From NCBI RefSeq assembly GCF_016429015.1, contig NZ_JAELTU010000061.1:1-38481 (forward strand): a stretch of 38,481 bases of DNA. The letters are read 5' to 3'. This DNA comes from Rhizobium sp. ASV20 (GTDB lineage: Bacteria; Pseudomonadota; Alphaproteobacteria; Rhizobiales; Rhizobiaceae). Below the pieces are notes generated by a model, which was not told the origin of the DNA, made no database searches, and worked only from the letters and a program-made list of their open reading frames with translations. Made by a program: the position numbers and the translations under genes. Positions 1 through 8,498 of the stretch are shown piece by piece. Every line of letters begins with the position of its first letter. Within the stretch, counting starts at the first letter, position 1.

Positions 1-86
1 GGAACGGAACGCGGTAATAGTAAGCATTGATGCTATGTAGCGCTTTTGTGACATGGCATTCGGCATTCGAAGGGGAATCGTTGCCA

Positions 87-112
87 CGCAGTTCCGGTTT
101 GCCGGAATTGCG
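87..112. other. Strong hairpin upstream of clpX
   Basis: The arms at 87-97 and 102-112 pair over 11 positions with one G-T wobble around a 4-base loop (TTTG). No T-run follows on the plus strand, so this is not a standard intrinsic terminator. It lies about 120 bases before the clpX start, in what is usually the clpP-clpX gap. It could be an attenuator, an mRNA-stabilising end for an upstream clpP transcript, or an intergenic palindrome. The rest of 1-229 holds no convincing gene. Confidence 0.55.
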
Positions 113-229
113 TTCAGTACCCCGAAGAGCGCCGCGATCTGCCAGTAAACGAGGGGCAGGTCCGGCGGGCGCATTGAGTGGACCGCGATTTCGACTTGGA
201 AATTGGCGGCGTGCTGGAAGGAAAGTGAT

Positions 230-1507
230 ATGAGCAAAGTCAGCGGCAGCAACGGCGGCGACTCGAAGAACACGCTTTATTGTTCGTTCTGCGGTAAGAG
301 CCAGCATGAAGTCCGCAAATTGATTGCCGGGCCAACCGTCTTCATCTGCGATGAGTGCGTTGAACTATGCATGGACATCATCCGCGAGGAAAACAAATCC
401 TCGATGGTGAAGTCGCGTGATGGAGTTCCGACACCGCAGGACATCATCAAGGTTCTTGACGAATACGTCATCGGCCAGCGGCAGGCGAAGAAGATCCTCT
501 CCGTTGCCGTTCATAACCATTACAAGCGTCTCGCTCACGCGTCGAAGAACGGCGATGTCGAGCTGGCGAAGTCGAACATCATGCTCGTTGGTCCGACGGG
601 TTGCGGCAAGACCTATCTGGCCCAGACGCTCGCCCGCATCATCGACGTGCCGTTCACCATGGCTGACGCGACGACGCTGACCGAAGCCGGTTATGTCGGT
701 GAAGACGTCGAAAACATCATTCTCAAGCTGCTCCAGGCTGCCGACTACAACGTCGAGCGTGCGCAGCGCGGCATCGTCTACATCGACGAAGTCGACAAGA
801 TCTCGCGCAAGTCGGACAACCCGTCGATCACGCGCGACGTCTCGGGCGAAGGCGTACAGCAGGCACTCCTGAAGATCATGGAAGGCACCGTTGCTTCGGT
901 TCCGCCGCAGGGTGGCCGTAAGCATCCGCAGCAGGAATTCCTGCAGGTGGACACGACCAACATCCTCTTTATCTGCGGCGGTGCTTTTGCGGGCCTCGAC
1001 AAGATCATCTCGGCTCGTGGTGAGAAGACCTCGATCGGCTTTGGCGCCACCGTCAAGGCCCCGGACGATCGTCGCGTCGGCGAAGTGCTGCGCGAACTGG
1101 AGCCGGAAGATCTGGTCAAGTTCGGCTTGATTCCGGAATTCATCGGCCGTCTGCCTGTGCTGGCGACCTTGGAAGACCTGGATGCGGATGCCCTGATCCA
1201 GATTCTGTCGGAGCCGAAGAACGCGCTCGTCAAGCAGTACCAGCGCCTGTTCGAGATGGAAGACGTCGAATTGACCTTCCACGAGGATGCACTGCGCGAG
1301 ATTGCTCGTCGGGCGATCGTCCGCAAGACCGGTGCTCGCGGTCTGCGTTCGATCATGGAAAAGATCCTTCTCGACACCATGTTCGAACTGCCGGCGCTGG
1401 AAGGCGTGCGCGAAGTGGTCATTTCCGAGGAAGTGGTTCGCGGCTCCGCTCGCCCGCTTTACATCTATGCCGACCGGCAGGAAGAAAAGGCCAACGCAAC
1501 CGCCTGA
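230..1507 (+). CDS. clpX: ATP-dependent Clp protease ATP-binding subunit ClpX
   Basis: Unfoldase that recognises tagged or native substrates, unfolds them with ATP and feeds them to the ClpP peptidase in the cytosol. The 425-aa length is normal for the family. Visible in order: an N-terminal zinc-binding domain with Cys18, Cys21, Cys40 and Cys43; Walker A GPTGCGKT at 121-128; the GYVG pore loop at 154-157; Walker B ending in DE at 186-187; the RKH loop near 230-232; the ClpP-docking IGF loop at 269-271; and a sensor-2 arginine region (TGARGLR). I chose the ATG at 230 because a purine-rich GGAAGGAAAG ribosome site sits just upstream and the protein then begins as in other alphaproteobacteria. 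Its usual partner clpP would lie just outside the window. A terminator follows the gene, so it is probably not cotranscribed with lon. Confidence 0.97.
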   Translation: MSKVSGSNGGDSKNTLYCSFCGKSQHEVRKLIAGPTVFICDECVELCMDIIREENKSSMVKSRDGVPTPQDIIKVLDEYVIGQRQAKKILSVAVHNHYKRLAHASKNGDVELAKSNIMLVGPTGCGKTYLAQTLARIIDVPFTMADATTLTEAGYVGEDVENIILKLLQAADYNVERAQRGIVYIDEVDKISRKSDNPSITRDVSGEGVQQALLKIMEGTVASVPPQGGRKHPQQEFLQVDTTNILFICGGAFAGLDKIISARGEKTSIGFGATVKAPDDRRVGEVLRELEPEDLVKFGLIPEFIGRLPVLATLEDLDADALIQILSEPKNALVKQYQRLFEMEDVELTFHEDALREIARRAIVRKTGARGLRSIMEKILLDTMFELPALEGVREVVISEEVVRGSARPLYIYADRQEEKANATA

Positions 1508-1533
1508 TGCCTGCATCGGCCATCATGAATCGA

Positions 1534-1565
1534 GGGGCTCGTCGTCGACGGGCCCCTTTCTGTTT
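1534..1565 (+). terminator. Intrinsic terminator of clpX
   Basis: A 10-bp stem (1534-1543 with 1547-1556, one G-T wobble) has a 3-base loop and is followed directly by a T-rich tail, 27 bases after the clpX stop codon. Confidence 0.85.
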
Positions 1566-1822
1566 GAAAAGTCGCGTGCTTTGCTGATAAAGTATTGGAT
1601 AAGCTTATGGGAACGCAGTCGAAACCGGTTGTGAAGAACTCCCGCTGCGGCCATGATGGCATGATTCTGGAGCATCCGACGGATAGGGCTAAAGCCCGGC
1701 GTTTTATCTTCGGATTTAGCTTCGCCAGCCGTGTTCGAGTTGCTGGGCTTTGGTGTTCTTGTTGTTGCGTTCGTCCTCGTGAATACGCGGTCCGCTGTCT
1801 AGCGACAGTGCGTCTTGCATGA
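1566..1822. other. clpX-lon spacer without a convincing gene
   Basis: Between the clpX terminator and the putative lon promoter I see no supportable gene. A frame beginning with ATG at 1607 is open, but its translation ends in a Cys/Arg-rich stretch that looks like noncoding sequence. A short GGGC-TAAA-GCCC hairpin lies around 1687-1698. A second GCCGGC...GCCGGC pairing lies between the lon promoter candidate and the lon start, so the lon mRNA probably has a structured leader. Confidence 0.4.
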
Positions 1823-1851
1823 CTTGAAATAGGTAATGTGAAGCTCCACTT
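1823..1851 (+). promoter_or_regulatory. Candidate heat-shock (sigma-32/RpoH) promoter of lon
   Basis: CTTGAA at 1823-1828 is followed after 15 bases by CTCCACTT at 1844-1851. This is close to the enteric RpoH pattern (CTTGAA, 13-15 bases, CCCCATNT) and lies about 80 bases before the lon ATG. lon is a classical heat-shock gene, which fits. The assignment rests on pattern matching only. Confidence 0.45.
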
Positions 1852-1929
1852 GTTTACCAAGTGAGAGAGCCGGCTAATCCTCCCCAGCCGGCAGAGAGCC
1901 CGGAAACGGGACGACGGAAAGGAAATACT

Positions 1930-4350
1930 ATGACTAAGAAAACGTCTGCGGCACATGAGAGCATTGCCTATCCGGTATTGCCGTTGCGCGACATCGTGGT
2001 CTTCCCCCACATGATCGTGCCGCTGTTCGTCGGACGGGAGAAATCCATTCGCGCGCTGGAAGAGGTCATGGGGTCCGATAAGCAGATCATGCTCGTCACC
2101 CAGATCAATGCCAGCGATGACGATCCGGCGCCGGATGCAATCCACAAGGTCGGCACTGTAGCCAACGTCCTGCAGCTCCTGAAGCTGCCCGACGGCACCG
2201 TCAAGGTGCTGGTCGAAGGCCGTGCGCGCGCAGAGATCGACGAATATACCGGCCGCGAAGATTTCTACGAAGCCCTCGGCCATACCTTGAACGAGCCGGA
2301 AGAAGATCAGGTCGAGCTTGAGGCGCTGAGCCGCTCGGTCGTTTCCGAGTTCGAGAGCTATGTGAAGCTCAACAAGAAGATCTCGCCGGAAGTGGTTGGT
2401 GCCGCCAGCCAGATCGACGACTATTCCAAGCTCGCCGACACGGTCGCTTCGCATCTGTCGATCAAGATCACCGAGAAGCAGGAGATGCTGGAAACCACCA
2501 GCGTCAAGGGCCGCCTCGAAAAGGCGCTTGGCTTCATGGAAGGCGAGATTTCGGTTCTGCAGGTCGAAAAGCGCATCCGTTCGCGCGTCAAGCGCCAGAT
2601 GGAGAAGACCCAGCGCGAATACTACCTGAATGAGCAGATGAAGGCGATCCAGAAGGAACTCGGCGACGGCGACGAAGGCCGCGACGAAATGGCCGAACTG
2701 GAAGAGCGCATCTCCAAGACCAAACTGTCGAAGGAAGCCAAGGAAAAGGCCGATGCCGAGCTGAAGAAGCTCCGGCAGATGAGCCCCATGTCGGCTGAAG
2801 CGACGGTTGTCCGCAACTATCTCGATTGGCTGCTGGGTATCCCGTGGCACAAGAAGTCGAAGATCAAGACCGATCTGAACAATGCCGAGAAGATCCTCGA
2901 AGCCGATCATTTCGGTCTCGACAAGGTCAAGGAACGCATCGTCGAATATCTGGCCGTCCAGGCCCGTGCGACGAAGATCAAGGGTCCGATCCTGTGCCTC
3001 GTCGGCCCTCCGGGTGTCGGCAAGACCTCGCTTGCCCAGTCGATCGCAAAGGCGACCGGTCGTGAGTATGTCCGCATGGCGCTTGGTGGCGTTCGTGACG
3101 AGGCTGAAATCCGCGGTCACCGCCGCACCTATATCGGCTCGATGCCCGGCAAGGTCATCCAGTCGATGAAGAAGGCCAAGAAGTCCAACCCGCTGTTCCT
3201 GCTCGACGAGATCGACAAGCTCGGTATGGACTATCGCGGCGATCCGTCTTCGGCTCTGCTTGAGGTGCTCGATCCGGCTCAGAACTCGACCTTCATGGAT
3301 CACTACCTGGAAGTCGAATACGATCTCTCGGACGTGATGTTCATCACCACGGCGAACACGCTGAACATCCCTGCGCCGCTGATGGACCGCATGGAGATCA
3401 TCCGTATCGCCGGCTACACCGAAGATGAAAAGCGCGAAATCGCCAAGCGGCATTTGCTGCCGAAGGCTATCAAGGAACATGCGCTGCAGCCGAGCGAATT
3501 CTCGGTCAGCGACGATGCCCTTATGGTCGTCATCGAGCAGTATACCCGCGAAGCCGGTGTCCGTAACTTCGAACGCGAATTGATGAAGCTCGCCCGCAAG
3601 GCGGTCACCGAGATCATCAAGGGCAAGACCAAGTCGATCACCGTGACGGCCGAAAACGTTCCGGATTATCTGGGTGTGCCGCGCTACCGTCATGGCGAAG
3701 CTGAACGCGAAGATCAGGTCGGTGTCGTCACCGGTCTCGCCTGGACTGAAGTCGGCGGCGTGCTGCTGACGATCGAAGGCGTGATGATGCCGGGCAAGGG
3801 CCGCATGACGGTCACCGGCAACCTGAAGGAAGTCATGAAGGAATCGATCTCCGCGGCGGCGTCTTACGTCCGTTCGCGCGCTGTCGATTTCGGCATCGAA
3901 CCGCCACGCTTCGACAAGAGCGACATTCACGTGCACTTGCCGGAAGGCGCAACGCCGAAGGATGGTCCGTCGGCCGGTGTCGCAATGGCAACCGCGATCG
4001 TTTCGATCATGACCGGCATCCCGGTTTCGAAGGATGTCGCCATGACCGGTGAAATCACGCTGCGCGGCCGCGTGCTGCCGATCGGCGGCCTGAAGGAAAA
4101 GCTGCTGGCAGCAATGCGCGGCGGCATCAAGAAGGTGCTGATCCCGGAAGAAAACGCCAAGGATCTGGCGGAGATTCCGGACAACGTGAAGAACAGCATG
4201 GAGATCATTCCGGTCTCGCGCATGGGCGAGGTGATCAAGCATGCGCTCGTTCGCCGGCCGGAGCCGATCGAATGGGATGGCACTGTCGAAACGCCCGTGA
4301 TCGCAACGGTCGAAGGCGTCGATGATGTAGGTGCGTCGATCGCACATTGA
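1930..4350 (+). CDS. lon: ATP-dependent protease Lon (La)
   Basis: Cytosolic homo-oligomeric protease that degrades misfolded and regulatory proteins. In rhizobia, Lon is known to affect exopolysaccharide levels. The 806-aa length matches bacterial LonA. Seen in order: the N-terminal substrate-binding LON domain (from about residue 15, beginning YPVLPLRDIVVFPH), a coiled-coil helical region around 190-300, an AAA+ domain with Walker A GPPGVGKT at 359-366 and LFLLDEIDK as Walker B, and a C-terminal Ser-Lys protease domain with catalytic Ser681 (in GPSAG) and Lys724 (in GGLKEK). The ATG at 1930 is preceded by a GGAAAGGAAA ribosome site. The frame is also open upstream from a GTG at 1861, but that part is not Lon-like. 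The gene is bounded by its own promoter candidate and terminator, so it appears monocistronic. Confidence 0.97.
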   Translation: MTKKTSAAHESIAYPVLPLRDIVVFPHMIVPLFVGREKSIRALEEVMGSDKQIMLVTQINASDDDPAPDAIHKVGTVANVLQLLKLPDGTVKVLVEGRARAEIDEYTGREDFYEALGHTLNEPEEDQVELEALSRSVVSEFESYVKLNKKISPEVVGAASQIDDYSKLADTVASHLSIKITEKQEMLETTSVKGRLEKALGFMEGEISVLQVEKRIRSRVKRQMEKTQREYYLNEQMKAIQKELGDGDEGRDEMAELEERISKTKLSKEAKEKADAELKKLRQMSPMSAEATVVRNYLDWLLGIPWHKKSKIKTDLNNAEKILEADHFGLDKVKERIVEYLAVQARATKIKGPILCLVGPPGVGKTSLAQSIAKATGREYVRMALGGVRDEAEIRGHRRTYIGSMPGKVIQSMKKAKKSNPLFLLDEIDKLGMDYRGDPSSALLEVLDPAQNSTFMDHYLEVEYDLSDVMFITTANTLNIPAPLMDRMEIIRIAGYTEDEKREIAKRHLLPKAIKEHALQPSEFSVSDDALMVVIEQYTREAGVRNFERELMKLARKAVTEIIKGKTKSITVTAENVPDYLGVPRYRHGEAEREDQVGVVTGLAWTEVGGVLLTIEGVMMPGKGRMTVTGNLKEVMKESISAAASYVRSRAVDFGIEPPRFDKSDIHVHLPEGATPKDGPSAGVAMATAIVSIMTGIPVSKDVAMTGEITLRGRVLPIGGLKEKLLAAMRGGIKKVLIPEENAKDLAEIPDNVKNSMEIIPVSRMGEVIKHALVRRPEPIEWDGTVETPVIATVEGVDDVGASIAH

Positions 4351-4390
4351 GGCCGTTCGCCTCAATTCTGTCGAATTGCCAGAAATGGCG

Positions 4391-4421
4391 AAAAGACCGG
4401 CATTTTTGCCGGTCTTTTTTT
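4391..4421 (+). terminator. Intrinsic terminator of lon
   Basis: An 11-bp perfect stem (4391-4401 with 4408-4418) closes a 6-base loop and runs into a T-tract, 40 bases after the lon stop. The flanking A-run and T-run could let it act on both strands. Confidence 0.92.
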
Positions 4422-4471
4422 GTGAAAAGCGTCCGGAAACGCTTGCTTTTCCTTGGTTTGCAGGGTTTTTG

Positions 4472-4514
4472 GGGGTGCGGCGGGTAAGAGCATTCCTACT
4501 TGCACCCCGCTTAC
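4472..4514 (+). other. Structured leader upstream of hupB
   Basis: GGGGTGC at 4472-4478 can pair with GCACCCC at 4502-4508, and GTAAG at 4484-4488 can pair with CTTAC at 4510-4514. The two pairings interlock (pseudoknot order) or compete. The segment ends 37 bases before the HU start codon. Only complementarity is seen; no known leader family is recognised. Confidence 0.3.
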
Positions 4515-4551
4515 TGATAAGTCGTTTCATACCAAAGAAAGGGGTGGAAAC

Positions 4552-4827
4552 ATGAACAAGAATGAGCTCGTGTCCGCAGTGGCCGAGAAGGCCGGTATCA
4601 CGAAGGCTGACGCTGCTTCCGCTGTTGACGCTGTTTTCGAGACCGTCCAGGCTGAACTGAAGAAGGGCGGCGACATTCGCCTCGCTGGTTTCGGCAGCTT
4701 CACTGTTTCTCACCGTGCAGCCACCAAGGGCCGCAACCCGTCCACGGGTGCTGAGGTCGATATCGCTGCTCGCAATGTTCCGAAGTTCACGCCCGGCAAG
4801 GGCTTGAAGGACGCGGTCAACAGCTGA
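4552..4827 (+). CDS. hupB: DNA-binding protein HU
   Basis: Small histone-like protein that binds and bends DNA without strict sequence preference and compacts the nucleoid. The 91-aa length is typical. The translation shows the HU/IHF fold: two N-terminal helices (NKNELVSAVAEKAG), the turn GFGSF, and the DNA-binding arm carrying the GRNPSTG signature with its intercalating Pro. The C-terminus ends FTPGKGLKDAVN, which is HU rather than IHF. The start at 4552 follows a strong AAAGGGGTGG ribosome site. The gene sits directly after lon, an order I recall from other Rhizobiaceae, and has its own terminator. Autoregulation through the leader is possible but not shown. Confidence 0.95.
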   Translation: MNKNELVSAVAEKAGITKADAASAVDAVFETVQAELKKGGDIRLAGFGSFTVSHRAATKGRNPSTGAEVDIAARNVPKFTPGKGLKDAVNS

Positions 4828-4876
4828 TTTCGTTTTCACCCGTCGCGAGGTGTTAGCCTCGTGGTTGGAGAATATT

Positions 4877-4904
4877 AAGGGTCCGCTTTGCGGGCCCTTT
4901 TTTG
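4877..4904 (+). terminator. Intrinsic terminator of hupB
   Basis: The stem 4877-4886 with 4890-4899 (10 positions, one T-G wobble) has a TTT loop and is followed by a T-run. It begins 50 bases after the hupB stop. Confidence 0.9.
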
Positions 4905-5068
4905 TTTCGGGACAATGGGCCTGCTCTCCTCATCGCATTGACCGGCTAGGTGGCTTGCCAGGGTGAGGTTGCATTGCGCGTCTTCCCTTGCGGAGGCTGC
5001 TTCCTTGGCTATGTTCGTATCCGACGCTGAAGTCGTTTCAGCCAGATGATTATCAGGACCATCAAGAC

Positions 5069-5980
5069 ATGACCGCATCGCCTTCCTTCCTCGGCTTTCC
5101 CAATCAATTAACCGATGGCAGGGCGCCTCGTGCGGTCCTCTTCGGTGTCGGTCATGGCAGCACCTATCCAAATAAGGACAGCAGCGGCTACGCGCTGGCG
5201 GCTGGTGCCATTCGTGCGGCAAGCCAGAGTGAGGCGCCATTGGTCGAACATTGGGATTTCGATCTCGGCGGACCGCTGTTTGACGGCAAGCCCATCTCTT
5301 GTGTCGATGCCGGCGATGTCTCCACCATCATGCGCGACAATGCCGGCAATCGGGAGCGGATCGAGGCCAAGACGCGAGAAGTCCAGGCGTTGCAGGCCGT
5401 GCCGATCCTGTTCGGGGGCGATTGTTCCGTGACCATTCCCTTCCTGAACGGCTTTGCCGATCGCGGACCGATCTGGGTCATGCAGATCGATGCGCATATT
5501 GACTGGCGCGACGAGGTGCACGGCGAGCGCTACGGCTATTCGAGCCCGATGCGCCGGGCGAGCGAGATGCCGCATGTTGCCGGCATGGTCCAGGTTGGCC
5601 TCCGCAGCGTTGGCAGCGCGCGCCTTGCCGAGATCGAAGACGCACGGCGCTATGGCAGCCACTTCGTGACGGCGCGCGAAATCCATGCTCAGGGTGTCGG
5701 AGCGGCTCTGCAACATATTCCTGAGGGAGCACAGGTCGTCGTTACCCTTGATTGCGATAGCATCGATCCCTCGATCATGCCCGGGGTGGCGGCGCGCACT
5801 CCCGGTGGCCTGACCTATACTGAGATCATCGATCTGATCGCGGGCCTCGGCAGGCGGGCGAAGATCGCTGGCTTCGATCTGGTCGAATTCTATCCGCCGA
5901 CCGACATTGACGGCCTGTCGGCAAACACCGCCGCGCGCATTCTTACCAACGTGATCGGAACTATCGTCCGGCAGGTCTGA
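5069..5980 (+). CDS. Arginase/agmatinase-family (ureohydrolase) protein with a Cys-substituted metal site
   Basis: Ureohydrolases use a dinuclear metal centre to hydrolyse guanidino compounds such as agmatine, arginine or guanidinobutyrate to an amine plus urea. The 303-aa protein has the family motifs: GGDCS at 116-120, DAHID at 141-145 and a DCDSID block with Asp228, Asp230 and Asp233, plus Glu273. In the usual first motif (GGDHS) the His is a metal ligand; here it is Cys119. Cys can still bind metal, so activity with altered metal preference is possible, but the substrate cannot be named. I chose the ATG at 5069 because the product then begins at the conserved region; upstream frame extension to a TTG is unlikely. 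The ribosome site is weak. The gene stands alone between the hupB and its own terminator. speB-like annotation would be a guess on substrate. Confidence 0.85.
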   Translation: MTASPSFLGFPNQLTDGRAPRAVLFGVGHGSTYPNKDSSGYALAAGAIRAASQSEAPLVEHWDFDLGGPLFDGKPISCVDAGDVSTIMRDNAGNRERIEAKTREVQALQAVPILFGGDCSVTIPFLNGFADRGPIWVMQIDAHIDWRDEVHGERYGYSSPMRRASEMPHVAGMVQVGLRSVGSARLAEIEDARRYGSHFVTAREIHAQGVGAALQHIPEGAQVVVTLDCDSIDPSIMPGVAARTPGGLTYTEIIDLIAGLGRRAKIAGFDLVEFYPPTDIDGLSANTAARILTNVIGTIVRQV

Positions 5981-6008
5981 CCGGAAATTCTCTTCATGAA
6001 GGAGTAGG

Positions 6009-6033
6009 GGCCGGGCTTTCACCCGGCCTTTCT
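6009..6033 (+). terminator. Intrinsic terminator after the ureohydrolase gene
   Basis: GGCCGGG at 6009-6015 pairs perfectly with CCCGGCC at 6022-6028 across a 6-base loop and is followed by TTTCT. It lies between two convergent genes (ureohydrolase plus, aldo/keto reductase minus). Confidence 0.8.
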
Positions 6034-6051
6034 CGTTCGTTATGCCGCCAC

Positions 6052-7038
6052 TTACCAGCGATGGTGAACATGCGGCGCGATCAGCCGCTCATAGATCTCG
6101 CGCGTTGCCGCCATGACGTCCGAGGAAAGCGGTGCAAGATCGGCCGCCGCGGCATTGGCCTTGGCCTGCTCGGCATTGCGGGCACCGGGAATGACGACCG
6201 TGACGGCCTCGTTCATCAGGATCCAACGCAGCGCAAAAGCGGCCATGCTGGCACCGGCCGGAACAAGCTTGCGCACCTCTTCGACTGCCTGCAGCCCAAC
6301 TTCGAACGGAACGCCGGCAAAGGTCTCACCGACATCGAAGGCCTCGCCGTGGCGGTTGAAGTTGCGGTGATCGTCGCTGGCAAACTGTGTTTCGCGGGTG
6401 ATCTTGCCGGAGAGCAGGCCCGAGGCAAGCGGCACACGGGCGATGACCGCCACGTTCTTGCGCTTGGCTTCCTTGAAGAAGAGATGATCGGGACGCTGGC
6501 GGAAGATGTTGTAGATGATCTGGATGCTGAGCACGCCCGGATACTCAATCGCCTTCAGCGCTTCTTCGACCTTCTCGACGCTGACGCCATATCCCTTGAT
6601 CTTGCCAGCCTTCTGCAACTCGTCGAGCCCGGCGAAAACTTCCGGCCGGTAGAGAACCTCGGTCGGCGGGCAGTGAAGCTGTACCAGGTCGAGGCTCTCG
6701 ACACCGAGATTCTTCAGGCTGCGGTCGATGAAGCCCTCAAGATTGGCCTTGGTGTAGCCGTCCGCCACATGCGGGTTGAGCCGGCGACCGGCCTTGGTCG
6801 CCACCATCGGGCGCTCGCCACCGCGCGCCTTCAGCACATCGGCGATGATCTTTTCAGAGCGGCCGTCGCCATAGACGTCGGCGGTATCGATGAAGGTCAT
6901 GCCGGCATCGAGGGCGGCGTTCAGTGCCGCGCGGCCGTCGGCCTCGCTGACATCGCCCCATGCGCCGCCAATCTGCCAGGCGCCGAAGCCGACATCCGTC
7001 ACGATAAAGGGCGTCCGCCCGAAAGCATGATGTCTCAT
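6052..7038 (-). CDS. Aldo/keto reductase
   Basis: NADPH-dependent oxidoreductase of the AKR superfamily ((beta/alpha)8 barrel), reducing carbonyls to alcohols; the substrate is unknown. The 328-aa length is usual. The catalytic tetrad is visible: Asp51 and Tyr56 in DTADVYG, Lys82 in VATKAG and His122 in VQLHCPP. The cofactor region near the C-terminus reads VVIPGARNAEQAKAN, typical of the AKR families related to YajO, Gcy and IolS. The start at 7038 follows GAGGAGA on the minus strand; a longer frame to 7131 has no family similarity. It is divergent from the nuclease gene at 7262 with about 220 bases between, which must hold both promoters. Confidence 0.92.
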   Translation of the reverse strand: MRHHAFGRTPFIVTDVGFGAWQIGGAWGDVSEADGRAALNAALDAGMTFIDTADVYGDGRSEKIIADVLKARGGERPMVATKAGRRLNPHVADGYTKANLEGFIDRSLKNLGVESLDLVQLHCPPTEVLYRPEVFAGLDELQKAGKIKGYGVSVEKVEEALKAIEYPGVLSIQIIYNIFRQRPDHLFFKEAKRKNVAVIARVPLASGLLSGKITRETQFASDDHRNFNRHGEAFDVGETFAGVPFEVGLQAVEEVRKLVPAGASMAAFALRWILMNEAVTVVIPGARNAEQAKANAAAADLAPLSSDVMAATREIYERLIAPHVHHRW

Positions 7039-7261
7039 GAGAAATCTCCTCGTCACAGGTGATGAAATGCCAGCGCAGTAGCAGCCGCCCGGATCGGCGG
7101 CAAGCAGATGAAGGGCGATATCGCATCTCAATCGCGTGAGCTTGGAATATGGCAGCTTCCGCCTGCCTACGAAACCGTTGGATGAAGCAAGTGGCGCAGT
7201 GTTCTTTACACCTCCGCTTCCTTAAAAGGAGATATCGGATTTCTGACTGTTATCGGAGCCC

Positions 7262-8497
7262 ATGTCCTCATTCAGCTTCATCCATGCCGCCGATCTGCAT
7301 CTTGGCAGTCCCTTCCAGGGGCTGGCGTTGAAGGACGCCGCCGTTGCCGGGGTTTTTGTCGAAGCCAGCCGCAAGGCCTTCTCGACGCTGGTGGGACTGG
7401 CCATCGAAAAGCGCGTCGATTTCTTCGTCATTGCCGGCGATGTTTATGACGGCGATTGGAAGGACAACAAGATCGGTCTGTTCTTCAACCGCGAGATGGC
7501 GCGGCTGGAGCGGGCGGGCATCCCGGTCTATCTGCTGCGCGGCAACCACGATGCGGCAAGCGTGATCACGAAGACGATCACCTTGCCAGCCAATGTGCAC
7601 GAGTTTCCGACCGGCAAGCCCGGCAGCGTCAAGCTGGACGCGCTGCAGGTGGCGCTGCATGGTCAGGGCTTCGCCGAACGCTCGGCGAATGACAATCTGG
7701 CGATCACCTATCCGGCACCTGTCTCCGGCTGGTTCAATATCGGCATTCTCCACACCTCGCTCACCGGGCGCGAGCCGCACGCGCCCTATGCTCCTTGCTC
7801 GATCGAAGACCTGCGCTCTCGCGGCTACGACTATTGGGCGCTCGGTCATGTGCATGACTATGAAATCGTGGCCAAAGATCCGCTGGTGGTCTTTCCCGGC
7901 AACCTGCAGGGCCGCAACATTCGCGAACGGGGTGCCAAGGGCGCGGTGCTGGTGACGGTCGAGGACGGACGCATCGAGCATGAGCGGCTGATCGTTGACG
8001 AAGCGCGCTTTGCGCAAGTCGATGTTGACGTTGATCCTGACGACGATCAGGCGGCGATCCTGCGCCATATCGAGCAGGCGGTGCAGCGGATAGCCGATGA
8101 CATGGAAGGACGCATGACGGCGCTGCGGATGCGGCTCTCCGGCATCACGCCGTTGCAAGGCGCCATTGCCGCCAACCGCCAGCAGTGGCGCGACGAGGTC
8201 GAAGCCGCATGTCATCGCGTGCACGAGGATATCTGGCTCGAAAAGCTGGAGCTGCGGCTGGAGCCGCCACCGGCCTCGCAAGTAGCGGCCGAGGGTGCGC
8301 TCGATCTTCAACAATTGCTGGCCGAGAATGCCGGAGATAGCGATATCGCGACGGAGGCAAACCGTTTGGTCGACGAGATCGCGGTACGCCTTCCGGGCGG
8401 ATTGGGTGCGACGGCAATGCCGCTGGATGACAGCGTGGAGGCGCTGATCGAGGAAGCGCGGCAGTTGCTGCTGTCGCGCGGGCAGGGGGCAGCCTGA
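7262..8497 (+). CDS. DNA repair exonuclease, SbcD/YhaO-type metallophosphoesterase
   Basis: Calcineurin-like phosphoesterase predicted to cleave DNA ends using two Mn ions, working with the ATPase encoded next to it. The 411-aa protein has all five Mre11/SbcD metal motifs: DLHLG with Asp11 and His13, GDVYD with Asp60, GNHD at 94-97, the single His in ILHTS, and GHVH. The C-terminal half is helical and low in known motifs, as in the YhaO branch. The stop codon is separated from the next ATG by one base, so translation is coupled and the two proteins should form a complex. It resembles Bacillus YhaO more than E. coli SbcD in its partner and C-terminus. The role in break repair is inferred from the family. 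Confidence 0.9.
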   Translation: MSSFSFIHAADLHLGSPFQGLALKDAAVAGVFVEASRKAFSTLVGLAIEKRVDFFVIAGDVYDGDWKDNKIGLFFNREMARLERAGIPVYLLRGNHDAASVITKTITLPANVHEFPTGKPGSVKLDALQVALHGQGFAERSANDNLAITYPAPVSGWFNIGILHTSLTGREPHAPYAPCSIEDLRSRGYDYWALGHVHDYEIVAKDPLVVFPGNLQGRNIRERGAKGAVLVTVEDGRIEHERLIVDEARFAQVDVDVDPDDDQAAILRHIEQAVQRIADDMEGRMTALRMRLSGITPLQGAIAANRQQWRDEVEAACHRVHEDIWLEKLELRLEPPPASQVAAEGALDLQQLLAENAGDSDIATEANRLVDEIAVRLPGGLGATAMPLDDSVEALIEEARQLLLSRGQGAA

Positions 8498-8498
8498 C

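Noticed and set aside
1595..1822. A 75-codon frame between clpX and lon
   Set aside because: No convincing ribosome site and a Cys/Arg-rich tail running into the lon promoter region.
1465..4839. A 1124-codon open frame on the minus strand across lon and hupB
   Set aside because: It is exactly antisense to lon, whose motifs and ribosome site are unambiguous; long antisense frames are common in GC-rich coding DNA and its translation (His/Asp/Arg-rich) has no protein-like motifs.
4828..5068. An attachment-site copy of the tRNA-Val 3' end near hupB
   Set aside because: I searched by eye for the tRNA 3' sequence and found no match, and there is no integrase.
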